Made by a program: the position numbers and the translations under genes. A stretch of 17,144 nucleotides of DNA from JANWXR01 sp033577755. Its GTDB lineage: Bacteria; Chloroflexota; Anaerolineae; Anaerolineales; UBA6663. The notes beneath the pieces are model-generated. The model searched no databases. It was given only the letters and a program-made list of their open reading frames with translations, and was not told the DNA's origin. The stretch lies in NCBI GenBank assembly GCA_033577755.1, contig JAVQXV010000054.1, positions 1 through 17,144 of the forward strand. The letters run 5' to 3'. Positions 10,437 to 17,144 of this stretch are shown piece after piece. Each line of letters begins with the position of its first letter. Position 1 is the first letter of the stretch.

Positions 10437-10632
10437 GTCGGCGGGCAGCGCAAGGGTTCCTTTGCAGTGAGCATTGAGTCGGTTTGCGTTAGGCCGGTCA
10501 ATGCTTTGGCAATGCAGGGTTAATTCTCGATCGGATTTCCCTGCCAGAGGATTTAGCTTTCCCTTCTCTTTGTCATCCGTCCAGGTTAAGTTGCGCAACC
10601 TGTTGCGCCGGCACAGCATGCAAGTCGCTCAT
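10419..10632 (-). other. Non-coding spacer with an ATGA-coupled 19-codon frame
   Basis: No gene of normal size is visible between the AbrB-like gene and the module-2 promoter block. At 10632 an ATG overlaps the AbrB stop (ATGA), the position where a VapC/PIN or other toxin gene would start. The frame MSDLHAVPAQQVAQLNLDG stops after 19 codons, and I cannot find PIN motifs in the other frames. The spacer also holds an inverted repeat, AGCATTGA/TCAATGCT (10470-10477 and 10498-10505), and GCGCAAC/GTTGCGC (10593-10608). The left part is shared with the copy upstream of the ATPase gene. Confidence 0.45.
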
Positions 10633-10868
10633 CCTTCGCGGGCACGTTCTTCGACCAGCTCGGCTACGGCGTCCCGTTCGGGGGATAGGGCGCGTCCTTT
10701 GCCCAGCAATCGGCGGGAGAGCTCCCGGCGGTGGGGGATGACGCGCACCAGGATTTGTTCGCGGTCTACGGCAATCCATTCCAGGCGATAGCCGGGCTTA
10801 ATGCCATATTGCTGTGCAATCTCGGCAGGAACAGTAATCATGTTTTTGTGAGTAATTGTTGTAATCAT
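10629..10868 (-). CDS. AbrB/SpoVT-type antitoxin-like DNA-binding protein
   Basis: 79 residues from the ATG at 10868: MITTITHKNMITVPAEIAQQ, then YGIKPGYRLEWIAVD, the swapped-hairpin AbrB fold (K..ITVP..I....G...G..L.) found in VapB/MazE-class antitoxins. The tail (RRELSRRLLGKGRAL..ERDAVAELVEERAREG) is the usual toxin-binding/linker type. The same frame is open upstream into the truncated HEPN gene, so a 137-residue fusion could also be made from 11042. The usual partner toxin is missing; only a 19-codon ATGA-coupled frame follows. Function: probable autoregulatory DNA-binding antitoxin, now apparently orphaned. Confidence 0.8.
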   Translation of the reverse strand: MITTITHKNMITVPAEIAQQYGIKPGYRLEWIAVDREQILVRVIPHRRELSRRLLGKGRALSPERDAVAELVEERAREG

Positions 10869-11042
10869 GACTTCATTGTATTCCTGGGTGATGAGTGCGT
10901 CAACGAAGGTGAGTTTCTGCAGAACGGCGCTCTGACAGAGGTCGTCGCTCAGGAAGGTCTCTTTCTCGATGTCACGGAGAAAGCGAGCAATCGCGTCTGC
11001 CGCGTCGAGAATGTCGTCCAGGTAGAGTGCTTCAGTTCGCAT
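10869..11042 (-). pseudogene. HEPN (HepT) 5' fragment fused in frame to the AbrB-like gene, module 1
   Basis: From the ATG at 11042 the first 45 residues are those of HepT copy 2 (MRTEALYLDD through VLQKLT) with one change (DDLCQ for DDLYQ). Identity then stops abruptly at 10908 and the frame continues FVDALITQEYNEV directly into the AbrB-like protein. The RX4HXY motif is lost, so the HEPN part cannot be an RNase. The start still overlaps the MntA stop by 11 bases. This looks like a recombination or insertion junction that happened to keep the frame. Confidence 0.8.
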
Positions 11043-11385
11043 AGATGACTCGGGCACCGGCGAGGACGGCATTGCGAATGCGTCGCTTGAGGCCGTTCTT
11101 CAATACCAGGTCTACCGGGCGGGCAAACAGCTCCTCCAGTTCGTGCTGCATTTCGGCGAGCGCAAACAGGCCCACCTGCGCCCCGGGCTCGAACTCCACC
11201 AGCACGTCCACATCACTCTCCGGGCCGAAGTCATCGCGCAGGACTGAGCCGAACAGCGCCAGCCGGCGGATGTGGTTTCGGCGACAGAACTCGGCGATTT
11301 GTTCGCGGGGGATGTGAAGGCGCGCCGGCGGCTCCGGCGCGGGTTGCTCGGTGGCGGACGGTGCGGTAGTCAACGGTTCTTCCAC
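11032..11385 (-). CDS. mntA: MntA nucleotidyltransferase, module 1 (partner broken)
   Basis: 117 residues, identical by reading to copy 2 except Met5 to Leu (ATG to TTG), with GSX10DXD intact. The start is the GTG at 11385, since the alternative ATG is lost. Its HEPN partner is truncated, so this antitoxin either has no cognate toxin or acts in trans on HepT copy 2. A TAAGAT -10-like box lies just upstream (11399-11394). The gene is part of the 517-bp near-perfect duplication. Confidence 0.87.
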   Translation of the reverse strand: MEEPLTTAPSATEQPAPEPPARLHIPREQIAEFCRRNHIRRLALFGSVLRDDFGPESDVDVLVEFEPGAQVGLFALAEMQHELEELFARPVDLVLKNGLKRRIRNAVLAGARVIYAN

Positions 11386-11393
11386 GCCCCCCT

Positions 11394-11424
11394 ATCTTAC
11401 CCTGAGGCAAGGACGGCGCGAGTC
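11394..11424 (-). promoter_or_regulatory. Shared promoter block, module 1
   Basis: TAAGAT at 11399-11394, with one extra C/G in the spacer to the GTG compared with the other copies. Upstream of GACTCGCGCC the sequence diverges (CTTCTGGCACG instead of CCTTTTCGGC). Confidence 0.4.
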
Positions 11425-11487
11425 TTCTGGCACGTCAGCCGATGCTCTCCCGTGCGGCATGGGTTCTCGCCTGTTCAGTCGGCCGGT

Positions 11488-12102
11488 TTACAGGCTCTGC
11501 TGAGCATTTACAGTTTCCGCGATGCGCCGCAGGCAACGGATCGTCCGCGTCAGGCTATCTGCGTTTGCCGCAGCGACGTCGGGGCGCCAGTATCCGGATA
11601 CGAACTCAATTAAGCGAGAAGCGTAGGCAGGGCCGACCGGCCGACCACTACCCTCGCGTGGCGCCATATCTATGCGTATATCGCGGCGGCGCGACTGCCG
11701 GGCCAGATTGACCATCACTGCCTTTGGGTCTTCAAGCGCTTCCGGTTGGTTCGGCACCCTTGTGCGCGCCACGCCGAGAAAACTCGAAAGCGCTTCGGCA
11801 TCGGCGAGCAGCCAGGCCTCGACGGCGCGCACGACGACACGAAAGCACAGCAAAGGCGCCGGCTGCGGTAGCCACTCGTTACGCAAGGGCGGCGCGCAAT
11901 CGGCGTCGTGGTCAAGGTCAACAAGTACAATCCACGGCGAGTGGCGGGCGGCATTATTGTACCCGCCGATATGTTGCCTCAGATGGGGCTTGCCGTTTTT
12001 TCCATACACCGGCCCGGCCAACGCGCCGACATGGGCAATGAGTTTGGTGACGACGGCCTCGTCCGTCGGACCTTCTACGGCTGCAGAAATCGTCACCGGC
12101 AT
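11488..12102 (-). CDS. DUF4276-like TOPRIM-fold protein, partner of the upstream ATPase
   Basis: 204 residues. AAVEGPTDEAVV (Glu10) and VLVDLDHDADC (Asp62, Asp64, Asp66) are the conserved E and DxD of TOPRIM nucleases/primases. VEAWLLADAEAL (94-105) is typical of the DUF4276 family. The ATG follows the ATPase stop by two bases, with GGAG upstream, so the two are one transcriptional unit. In OLD-family and PARIS-type systems an ATPase controls a TOPRIM nuclease that cuts nucleic acid; I infer a similar role. The family is less studied than DUF4435/OLD TOPRIMs, so the exact target is unknown. The frame is intact. Confidence 0.78.
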   Translation of the reverse strand: MPVTISAAVEGPTDEAVVTKLIAHVGALAGPVYGKNGKPHLRQHIGGYNNAARHSPWIVLVDLDHDADCAPPLRNEWLPQPAPLLCFRVVVRAVEAWLLADAEALSSFLGVARTRVPNQPEALEDPKAVMVNLARQSRRRDIRIDMAPREGSGRPVGPAYASRLIEFVSGYWRPDVAAANADSLTRTIRCLRRIAETVNAQQSL

Positions 12103-12104
12103 CC

Positions 12105-13238
12105 TTAGCTTTCTCCAAACAGGGTCAGTTGTTCGGCCTGCTTCGGTTTGGTGCGCGGCATGATGGCTTCGGCGAGGGATAGCCCTCCCTTGAGCAGGTC
12201 TTGGATGTCGCGTTGCGAGCTTGCCGGTGATACCTCCGTTCCCTCCGGCGTTGGCCGAAGCAGCAAGACCTCGTCCAGCCCGATGCTCTCGTCGCGCAGC
12301 AGTTCAGGTGAATGCGTGCTCAAGAAGATCTGCCGGCCGGTTCGCCGCTGCATCCGCGCCAGCATCTGCGGCAGCAACCGCACAATCTCCGGGTGGAGCG
12401 AAAGCTCCGGCTCCTCAAGGAGCAGCGGGCCTTCTCGCTCAAGAGCAACCCAGAGCAGCCCCATCAGGCGGAGCGTGCCATCGGAGAACTGTTCCTCCGT
12501 TTGCCAGGCGCCGCGCGGGCGCCAGTGCTGATACCTGCCGCGCAGGTGCGGCGTACCGCGCGCGTCGCGCGAAAGTTCGATTTCCTGGAGCTGGGGAACG
12601 GCGACACGAAGCGCTTCCTGAATGCGGCGTAGCCTTGCCTTTTGAGTTTTATCGGGCGTCTTGGCTACCTGTTCGAGAAAGTCACCGCCGAATGGGTCAT
12701 TGGTACGTCCCACCGAGCGATCCGGTTCGCGAACCAGTTGCGGCACGATGTGCAGGTAGCGAATGCTCGCAAAGAAGGAAGCCAGTTCGCGGAACGATTT
12801 ATTCACGTTCACCTGTTCGAGGTGTGTCTGCGTGAGTCGGGTCGGGTCGGCCTTATCGTCCTCCGTTGGCCTGACGAACAAGTCAGTCTTGCCACGGCGA
12901 ACGCGCTCTGCACTCACCAACGGGCGGCGCTGATTGTCCTGATGAAACGACAGCTCGTATTCCCACCGTTCCGAGCCGGCCTCTGCAACAACGCCGATGG
13001 TGACATCCGGGTATCGCCGCGCAGCCAGACAGCGGATGGCGGTTACGCCACCTCGTCGGCCAACCGCTTCCTGAAAACCACCCCCTGTCGAAGCGAGGTC
13101 ACGGAGGAATCGGAACGCATCGAGAAAGTTCGACTTGCCCGAAGCGTTGGGGCCGACGAGAAACAGACGGTCGCGGATGTCTACTTCCACATGGGCAAAG
13201 TTCTTCCAGTTCTTCAGTGTGAGCTTTCGGAGCTTCAT
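12105..13238 (-). CDS. OLD/RecF-like AAA ATPase (ABC-type), predicted defence effector subunit
   Basis: 377 residues. MKLRKLTLKNWKNF starts the domain, GPNASGKSN (29-37) is Walker A, FSDGTLRLM (251-259) the ABC-type signature, PLLLEEPELSLHP (271-283) Walker B, and STHSPELL (307-314) the H-loop. The layout is that of small SMC/RecF-like ATPases of the AAA_15/AAA_21 (COG4637-like) group, without a fused TOPRIM. That activity is probably supplied by the next gene. The ATG at 13238 has GGAG about seven bases upstream. The upstream region is a copy of the MntA promoter block, which suggests co-regulation with the toxin-antitoxin array. Confidence 0.88.
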   Translation of the reverse strand: MKLRKLTLKNWKNFAHVEVDIRDRLFLVGPNASGKSNFLDAFRFLRDLASTGGGFQEAVGRRGGVTAIRCLAARRYPDVTIGVVAEAGSERWEYELSFHQDNQRRPLVSAERVRRGKTDLFVRPTEDDKADPTRLTQTHLEQVNVNKSFRELASFFASIRYLHIVPQLVREPDRSVGRTNDPFGGDFLEQVAKTPDKTQKARLRRIQEALRVAVPQLQEIELSRDARGTPHLRGRYQHWRPRGAWQTEEQFSDGTLRLMGLLWVALEREGPLLLEEPELSLHPEIVRLLPQMLARMQRRTGRQIFLSTHSPELLRDESIGLDEVLLLRPTPEGTEVSPASSQRDIQDLLKGGLSLAEAIMPRTKPKQAEQLTLFGES

Positions 13239-13281
13239 TCGTTATCTCCGTGCGGTGGCGAGTCCTCCGGCAGACGCGGTT

Positions 13282-13372
13282 ATCGGTTCTTCTACGCCCC
13301 CTATCTTACCCTGAGGCCAGAACGGCGCGAGTCCTTTTCGGCCCGGCAAACGTCGGCAGGCAGCGCTCAGGG
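13282..13372. repeat. Direct repeat, copy D (promoter block upstream of the ATPase)
   Basis: About 90 bases matching 10367-10456, including the mntA start region, TAAGAT box and upstream GTCGGC..GGCAGCGC. The mntA start codons are lost here (GTG to GTA, ATG to ATA), so only the promoter part can be useful. It ends 43 bases before the ATPase ATG. Confidence 0.85.
13303..13350 (-). promoter_or_regulatory. Shared promoter block driving the ATPase/TOPRIM unit
   Basis: TAAGAT at 13308-13303 would place a start near 13296 and give a leader of about 58 bases to the ATPase ATG, with GGAG as ribosome site shortly before it (CACGGAGATAACGAATG). Confidence 0.45.
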
Positions 13373-13390
13373 AGTCGGACGACCGACGTT
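13349..13390 (-). terminator. Inverted repeat between kinase and ATPase genes, possible weak terminator
   Basis: AACGTCGG (13349-13356) and CCGACGTT (13383-13390) form 8-bp perfect arms around a 26-base loop. A competing inner hairpin GTCGG-ACGA-CCGAC also exists. No T-run follows on the minus strand, so termination is uncertain. Confidence 0.25.
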
Positions 13391-13409
13391 GCTTGGGATG
13401 CGAGACCGG

Positions 13410-15533
13410 CTACCGCTGAACTGACCTGATTGCAGCGTCCTCTGCCAGCGGCAGGCGCAGGGTGAAGCGGCTACCCTGGCCCGCGCCGGCGCTGTAGCAG
13501 TGAAGCGTGCCGCCCATCAGCTCGGCCAGGCGACGCGACAGGCTGAGGCCGAGACCGGCGCCGCCGTAACGGCGCGTGCTGCTCCCATCCACCTGAACAA
13601 ACGGCTGAAAGATTGTCCCCTGCTTTTCCAGCGGAATACCGATGCCCGTATCCTGAACCGTGATCTGAAGAGCGCGCGGCGCTCCCCAATCCGTCTCCAC
13701 ACTCACCGTTACACTACCCTGTTCCGTGAACTTCACCGCATTGCCGACGAGGTTGAGCAGGATTTGCTCGACCTTGATCGCATCGGCCCAGACGAGCGGC
13801 GGCGGCTCGGACGGAAGGCATATATTGAGCCGCAGCTTCTTCGCTTCGGCCTGCTGGCGCATGAACATGTAGACCTCGGCCAAGATGGGCAGCACGTCAA
13901 TGGCCCCCAGCGTCAGATCCAATCGTCCGGCTTCGATCATGGCGAAGTCCAGCAGGTCATGAATCAGAAATTGCAGACGCCGCGTCGCCGCGTGGGCCGT
14001 GGCGAGGAGCTGCGGTTGGTCTTCTGGAGTGCACAGACCGTTGAGCACGGCGTCCAGCGCGCCCATAATCACGGCCAGCGGCGTGCGGAGTTCATGCGAA
14101 GTGTTCGCCAGGAACATGCTCTTGAGCCGGTTGGCTTCCTCGGCAGCGGCGCGGGCGCGCTCCAGATGTTCCAGCAGTTGCGCATTCTCAAGCGCCAGCG
14201 CGGCCTGTTCGGCGTACACTTCAACGATGTGACGCGCTCGCTCGCTGAACGCATCTCGCTCCGGGCTTTGCAGGTCGAGCACACCGATGACGCGGTCGCC
14301 CACTTTCAGCGGCACGGCCAGTTCCGAGCGCGTCTCCGGGGTTCCGGGCAGGTAGCGCGGATCTTGCAGCACATCCGGCGCGTAAACCGTCTTGCGGCTC
14401 TGGAACGCGGCCACGGTCAGCCCCGGCCCATCCAGAGGCAACTCAACTTTGGCGAAAGTGAAAGCCCCATGCGAAGCAATGCGCCGCAGCGTGTTCTTTT
14501 CGGTGAGCAGAAGCACATTGCAAGCCACCACATCGAACTCGCGCGTTACGGTGGCGGCGATGTGCCCGGCCAGGCCCGTCACGTCCGCCGCCGGGCCGAG
14601 CAGTTGGGTCGCTGCGCGGTATAGCGCCATAATCTCGGCGGCGTTCTGCGCCAGCTGCTCCTCGGCTTGCTTGCGGGCGGTGATGTCGCGCGCCAGCACG
14701 ATCACGGTTTTCACGAAGCTGCTGGCCGGCAGGAGTGGCGAGAGGCGCGCCAGATACCAGCGGGTATGGTCGGGAAAGTGAACGGGATACTCGAAAGATT
14801 CGGGCTGGCCGGTCTTTAGGGTGCGGCGGATGGCTTCGAGCATCCGGCGAGCAGTGACCGGATCGAGCACCTCGCTCACGGTGCGGCCAAGCAGCGCCTG
14901 CGCCGGCTGTCCGAGGTCGGCCTCGTTCCGCGCCTGAACATTGATGTAGGTTCCGTCGGCGTCGAACTCGAAGAGGATGTCGTCGAGCGAAGCAACAATG
15001 GCCTGCAGGCGCGTCTCATGCTCGCAGCGTGCGGCTTCGTTCTGCTTGCGGTCGGTGATGTCGCGGGCGCTCAGCCGGTAACGGCCCTCGTCCAGCAGCA
15101 CCAGGGCGGCTTCCACGAACACCGGGCTGGTGTCGCGGCGGAGCATCCGGCGCTCGCGCAAAGCGCCGTTGTTCAGGTTCAGCTGAGTCTGAAAACTGTT
15201 CCAGTCCTCCACCGGGATGAGGTGGCGCATTTGCCGCTGCAGCAACTCTTCGCGGCGATAGCCGAGCAGCAGGCAGGCCTGCTGATTGGCTTCGATAATG
15301 AAGTGATTGGCGTCTGCGACAAGGATGGCGTCCGGCGACTGATCTATCAGCGTGCGGTAGTGATCGCGCTGAAGACGACGCGATTCGAAGACGTGCCGAG
15401 CCTCGGCAACGAGCTGGCGCAGCGCGGCCACGTGGTCGCGCGTCAATGACCCCGGATCGTCTTCGCGCAGCCGATTCACCAGCTGCCACAAACGCTCCAT
15501 GACGCCAAAAGAATCGGTTTCCGGCATCGTCAC
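13410..15533 (-). CDS. PAS-PAS-GAF sensor histidine kinase
   Basis: 707 residues, no membrane segments seen, so a cytoplasmic sensor. PAS 1 at ~60-165 (DQSPDAILVADANHFIIEAN, ending SARDITDRKQ), PAS 2 at ~175-292 (ARDITARKQAEEQL) and GAF at ~303-455. The HisKA H-box is FLANTSHELRTPLAVI, with phospho-acceptor His480. The HATPase domain has LLNLVGNAVKF (N-box, Asn598), DTGIGIP (628-634) and GGAGLGLSLS (657-666). There is no receiver domain, and no response regulator in the window. The start is a GTG at 15533 or the ATG two codons later; either lies only a few bases after the stress-protein stop, so the two genes are probably co-transcribed. The ligand is unknown. Confidence 0.93.
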   Translation of the reverse strand: MTMPETDSFGVMERLWQLVNRLREDDPGSLTRDHVAALRQLVAEARHVFESRRLQRDHYRTLIDQSPDAILVADANHFIIEANQQACLLLGYRREELLQRQMRHLIPVEDWNSFQTQLNLNNGALRERRMLRRDTSPVFVEAALVLLDEGRYRLSARDITDRKQNEAARCEHETRLQAIVASLDDILFEFDADGTYINVQARNEADLGQPAQALLGRTVSEVLDPVTARRMLEAIRRTLKTGQPESFEYPVHFPDHTRWYLARLSPLLPASSFVKTVIVLARDITARKQAEEQLAQNAAEIMALYRAATQLLGPAADVTGLAGHIAATVTREFDVVACNVLLLTEKNTLRRIASHGAFTFAKVELPLDGPGLTVAAFQSRKTVYAPDVLQDPRYLPGTPETRSELAVPLKVGDRVIGVLDLQSPERDAFSERARHIVEVYAEQAALALENAQLLEHLERARAAAEEANRLKSMFLANTSHELRTPLAVIMGALDAVLNGLCTPEDQPQLLATAHAATRRLQFLIHDLLDFAMIEAGRLDLTLGAIDVLPILAEVYMFMRQQAEAKKLRLNICLPSEPPPLVWADAIKVEQILLNLVGNAVKFTEQGSVTVSVETDWGAPRALQITVQDTGIGIPLEKQGTIFQPFVQVDGSSTRRYGGAGLGLSLSRRLAELMGGTLHCYSAGAGQGSRFTLRLPLAEDAAIRSVQR

Positions 15534-15537
15534 ACGC

Positions 15538-17144
15538 TCAACGGCAGATCAGGACGGGCAGGTGAGTCCGGCGCAGCACGGCGTCCACCGTGCTGCCAAC
15601 GACAACTTCCACGAGCGGTTGCGCGCTGTAGCCTCCCATGAGAATAAGGTCAGCCGCACGTTCTTCGGCGGCGCGCAAAATGGTTTCCGCCGCCGGGCCG
15701 TCCTCTTCCAGAAAGACGGCGCTGACTTCATGGAACTCCAAATACTTGCGGGCATAGTCTAAGGCGGTCGGCGCCGCCGCCGCAAGCACGGTGAGCTGTG
15801 CGTTCCACTCTTCGGCCAGATAGGTCGCTACGAACAGCGCTTCCTTTGCCTTGGGGCTGTCATCATACGCCAACAGTGGCCGTGCCATCGGTGTGGCCGG
15901 GCCGGGAACCAGCAGGACCGGCCGTGGGCAGCGCCGGATGATCAGGCTCATTCCCGAAGTCAGGCGTTCCAGCGGCTGAGCGCCGGGCGGGTGCGCCAAA
16001 TGCAGCACTACCAGGTCGGCCACGGTAGCCCGTTCACAGATGCGGCGGGCGACATCACCCACGTCTATCGCCAACGTGCCGGGGAAAGGCAGCGCGTTGC
16101 AGCGCTTCTCGAACTCGGACTTCACCGCCTGCGCCGCTTCGCCGTTGCGTGCCGCCTCGCTCGCCACCACGTGCAGGCCGAGCAGATGACCCGACTCGCG
16201 GCTGACCACCTCGATGGCCTGATCCAACGCCGTCCAGCTCTCCGGCTCACCGCTCAGCGGGATGAGCACATCCTCGAAGAGCCGTCGCGTGTAACGCTCC
16301 TCAAGCCGCTCTCTGCGCCAGACGCCCGGCGGCGGGCCTTCGAGCAGCGTATCCGGGACGACCAGCTTGAGCAGACGTTCGCCAAGCCGGGTGTTCACCT
16401 TCTCCGCCAGGCTGGCGACCATGGCCTCCGGCGTCACCGTCCAGCCCAATTCCCGGCGCAGTTCGGTCGCGTTTTCCGCTACCCACAAGTACAGGTCGGC
16501 CTCAGTGCGGCCGGGGAAGTCGCGCAGCATGCCGCGCTCCCGCACGACCTCGACGACGGGCAGGTAATCGTTGTCGTACCAGCTCGTCAGAGCCTCGGTC
16601 AGCGAGACCGACTGGCCGCGCTCCGCTTCGAGCAGGGCGCGGTGCAGCTCGATGGCCTCGCGCAGGCGCTGATAGCCGCCCGGCTCGGTCAGGCTCAGGT
16701 CGGCGCCGGGGCGCAGCTCGTCGAGCCGGGTCTCTTCGAGGAACTCGGCGTATTCGGCCTTGATAATCAGGTCGCGGGGCTGAATATCGGGGGTCAACGG
16801 AACGCGCGTCTGAACTTCGGTAACGTAGGCCAGGATGGTCTCTGCGCCGAGGTCGCGGGCGACGGAGACACGGTGATGGCCATCGCGCACGAAATACGCT
16901 TCGCCGATCTTATAAACCTGGATGGGCGGCAGGCCGGCGGCGCCGGTCGCGGCCTGTTTGACGCTGGCCCAGCGTTCTTCGTCCACGCCCTGTCGCGGCA
17001 GAAAGGTGCGGGTGAACTCGCTGTAACGGCCCGTCGTGCCGATGATGGCCGAGAGGGGGATCTCCTGCAAACCGCGCTCGGACATGCCGGTGGCGCGCAG
17101 CTTCCGGCGAACTTCTTCAAAGGAAAGCAGATTAGGCGACTTGC
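15538..17144 (-). CDS. ParB-like nuclease-fold + tandem UspA stress protein (5' end beyond window)
   Basis: The frame stays open to the right edge. Upstream of the ATG at 17085 it reads NLLSFEEVRRKLRATG, which looks like the family's true N-terminus, so the gene probably starts outside the window. Numbering from 17085, residues ~8-95 are a ParB/sulfiredoxin-like domain (LQEIPLSAIIG, RDGHHRVSVARDLG). About 100-270 is helical and family-specific. Residues ~275-400 are a first universal-stress domain (VLIPLSGEPESW, LLGLHVVASEA, CPRPVLLVPG), and ~400-515 a second (LLAYDDSPKAKEAL, ADLILMGGYS, VVGSTVDAVLRR, LPVLICR) with a nucleotide-binding-type glycine loop. It likely acts as a cytoplasmic nucleotide-responsive stress protein, perhaps linked to the adjacent kinase. 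Confidence 0.88.
   Translation of the reverse strand, partial: KSPNLLSFEEVRRKLRATGMSERGLQEIPLSAIIGTTGRYSEFTRTFLPRQGVDEERWASVKQAATGAAGLPPIQVYKIGEAYFVRDGHHRVSVARDLGAETILAYVTEVQTRVPLTPDIQPRDLIIKAEYAEFLEETRLDELRPGADLSLTEPGGYQRLREAIELHRALLEAERGQSVSLTEALTSWYDNDYLPVVEVVRERGMLRDFPGRTEADLYLWVAENATELRRELGWTVTPEAMVASLAEKVNTRLGERLLKLVVPDTLLEGPPPGVWRRERLEERYTRRLFEDVLIPLSGEPESWTALDQAIEVVSRESGHLLGLHVVASEAARNGEAAQAVKSEFEKRCNALPFPGTLAIDVGDVARRICERATVADLVVLHLAHPPGAQPLERLTSGMSLIIRRCPRPVLLVPGPATPMARPLLAYDDSPKAKEALFVATYLAEEWNAQLTVLAAAAPTALDYARKYLEFHEVSAVFLEEDGPAAETILRAAEERAADLILMGGYSAQPLVEVVVGSTVDAVLRRTHLPVLICR

Larger units (their letters stand above)
10908..11424. repeat. Large direct repeat, copy B
   Basis: Sister of 9903-10418. 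At its left end (10908) the identity breaks inside hepT, exactly where the reading frame switches to the AbrB-like sequence. At its right end it breaks after the shared CGCGAGTC. Confidence 0.9.

Noticed and set aside
10441..10520. Integron attC-like site (GTTAGGC and inverted arms)
   Set aside because: Only one core-like heptamer is present, without the paired second core or an R"/L" layout, and there is no integrase or cassette structure in the window.
9064..11424. CRISPR array suggested by regularly recurring repeats
   Set aside because: The repeat units are 90-517 bp, contain coding sequence and promoters, and have no short regular repeat-spacer pattern.

Overview
This is a GC-rich window in which every gene I can support lies on the minus strand, so transcription runs from right to left. 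The mix of genes suggests a free-living bacterium: a ParB-like/universal-stress fusion protein, a PAS-PAS-GAF hybridless histidine kinase, stacked toxin-antitoxin modules and REP-associated transposase material. I lean towards Chloroflexota (Anaerolineae-like) from the style of the stress-protein fusion and the small two-helix membrane protein. That is recollection of family style, not a search result, and confidence is low to moderate.

Right side (13.4-17.1 kb): a 5'-truncated ParB-like + double UspA protein is followed 4 bases later by a 707-residue sensor histidine kinase. This looks like ordinary signalling/stress background. Centre right (11.5-13.4 kb): an OLD/RecF-type AAA ATPase and a DUF4276-like TOPRIM protein form a tight two-gene unit resembling ATPase/TOPRIM defence pairs. 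Centre (9.06-11.4 kb): a decayed tandem array of MntA/HepT (nucleotidyltransferase/HEPN) toxin-antitoxin modules. One pair is intact. One has its HEPN gene cut and joined in frame to an AbrB-type antitoxin. One is deleted in both genes, and a fourth is only a 26-codon nucleotidyltransferase head. A ~516-bp block is duplicated almost perfectly, and a ~90-bp promoter-like block is shared by the modules and by the ATPase gene.

Left side (0-9.06 kb): a small two-helix membrane protein, then a 1191-residue SNF2/DEAH helicase with a C-terminal DUF3883 nuclease-like domain, then a DarT/DarG ADP-ribosylation toxin-antitoxin pair, then a DUF1156-type DNA methylase that runs off the left edge. Helicase plus DUF1156 methylase is the core of a DISARM-like/DUF499-associated defence operon. 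Here DarTG sits between the two core genes, and DarT carries an apparent one-base frameshift while DarG is intact.

The most unusual object is the methylase gene itself. Read codon by codon, its frame is open from the ATG at 2904 to the window edge (968 codons). Yet it contains three in-frame foreign-looking insertions: a complete REP-associated tyrosine transposase (RAYT) with a REP hairpin at each end, in opposite orientations (951-1567); a 45-bp imperfect palindrome (2298-2342); and a ~165-bp repeat-rich Pro/Gly/Ala/Glu linker with paired direct repeats (169-333). All three spare the methylase motifs DPFAGGG and DPPYYD.
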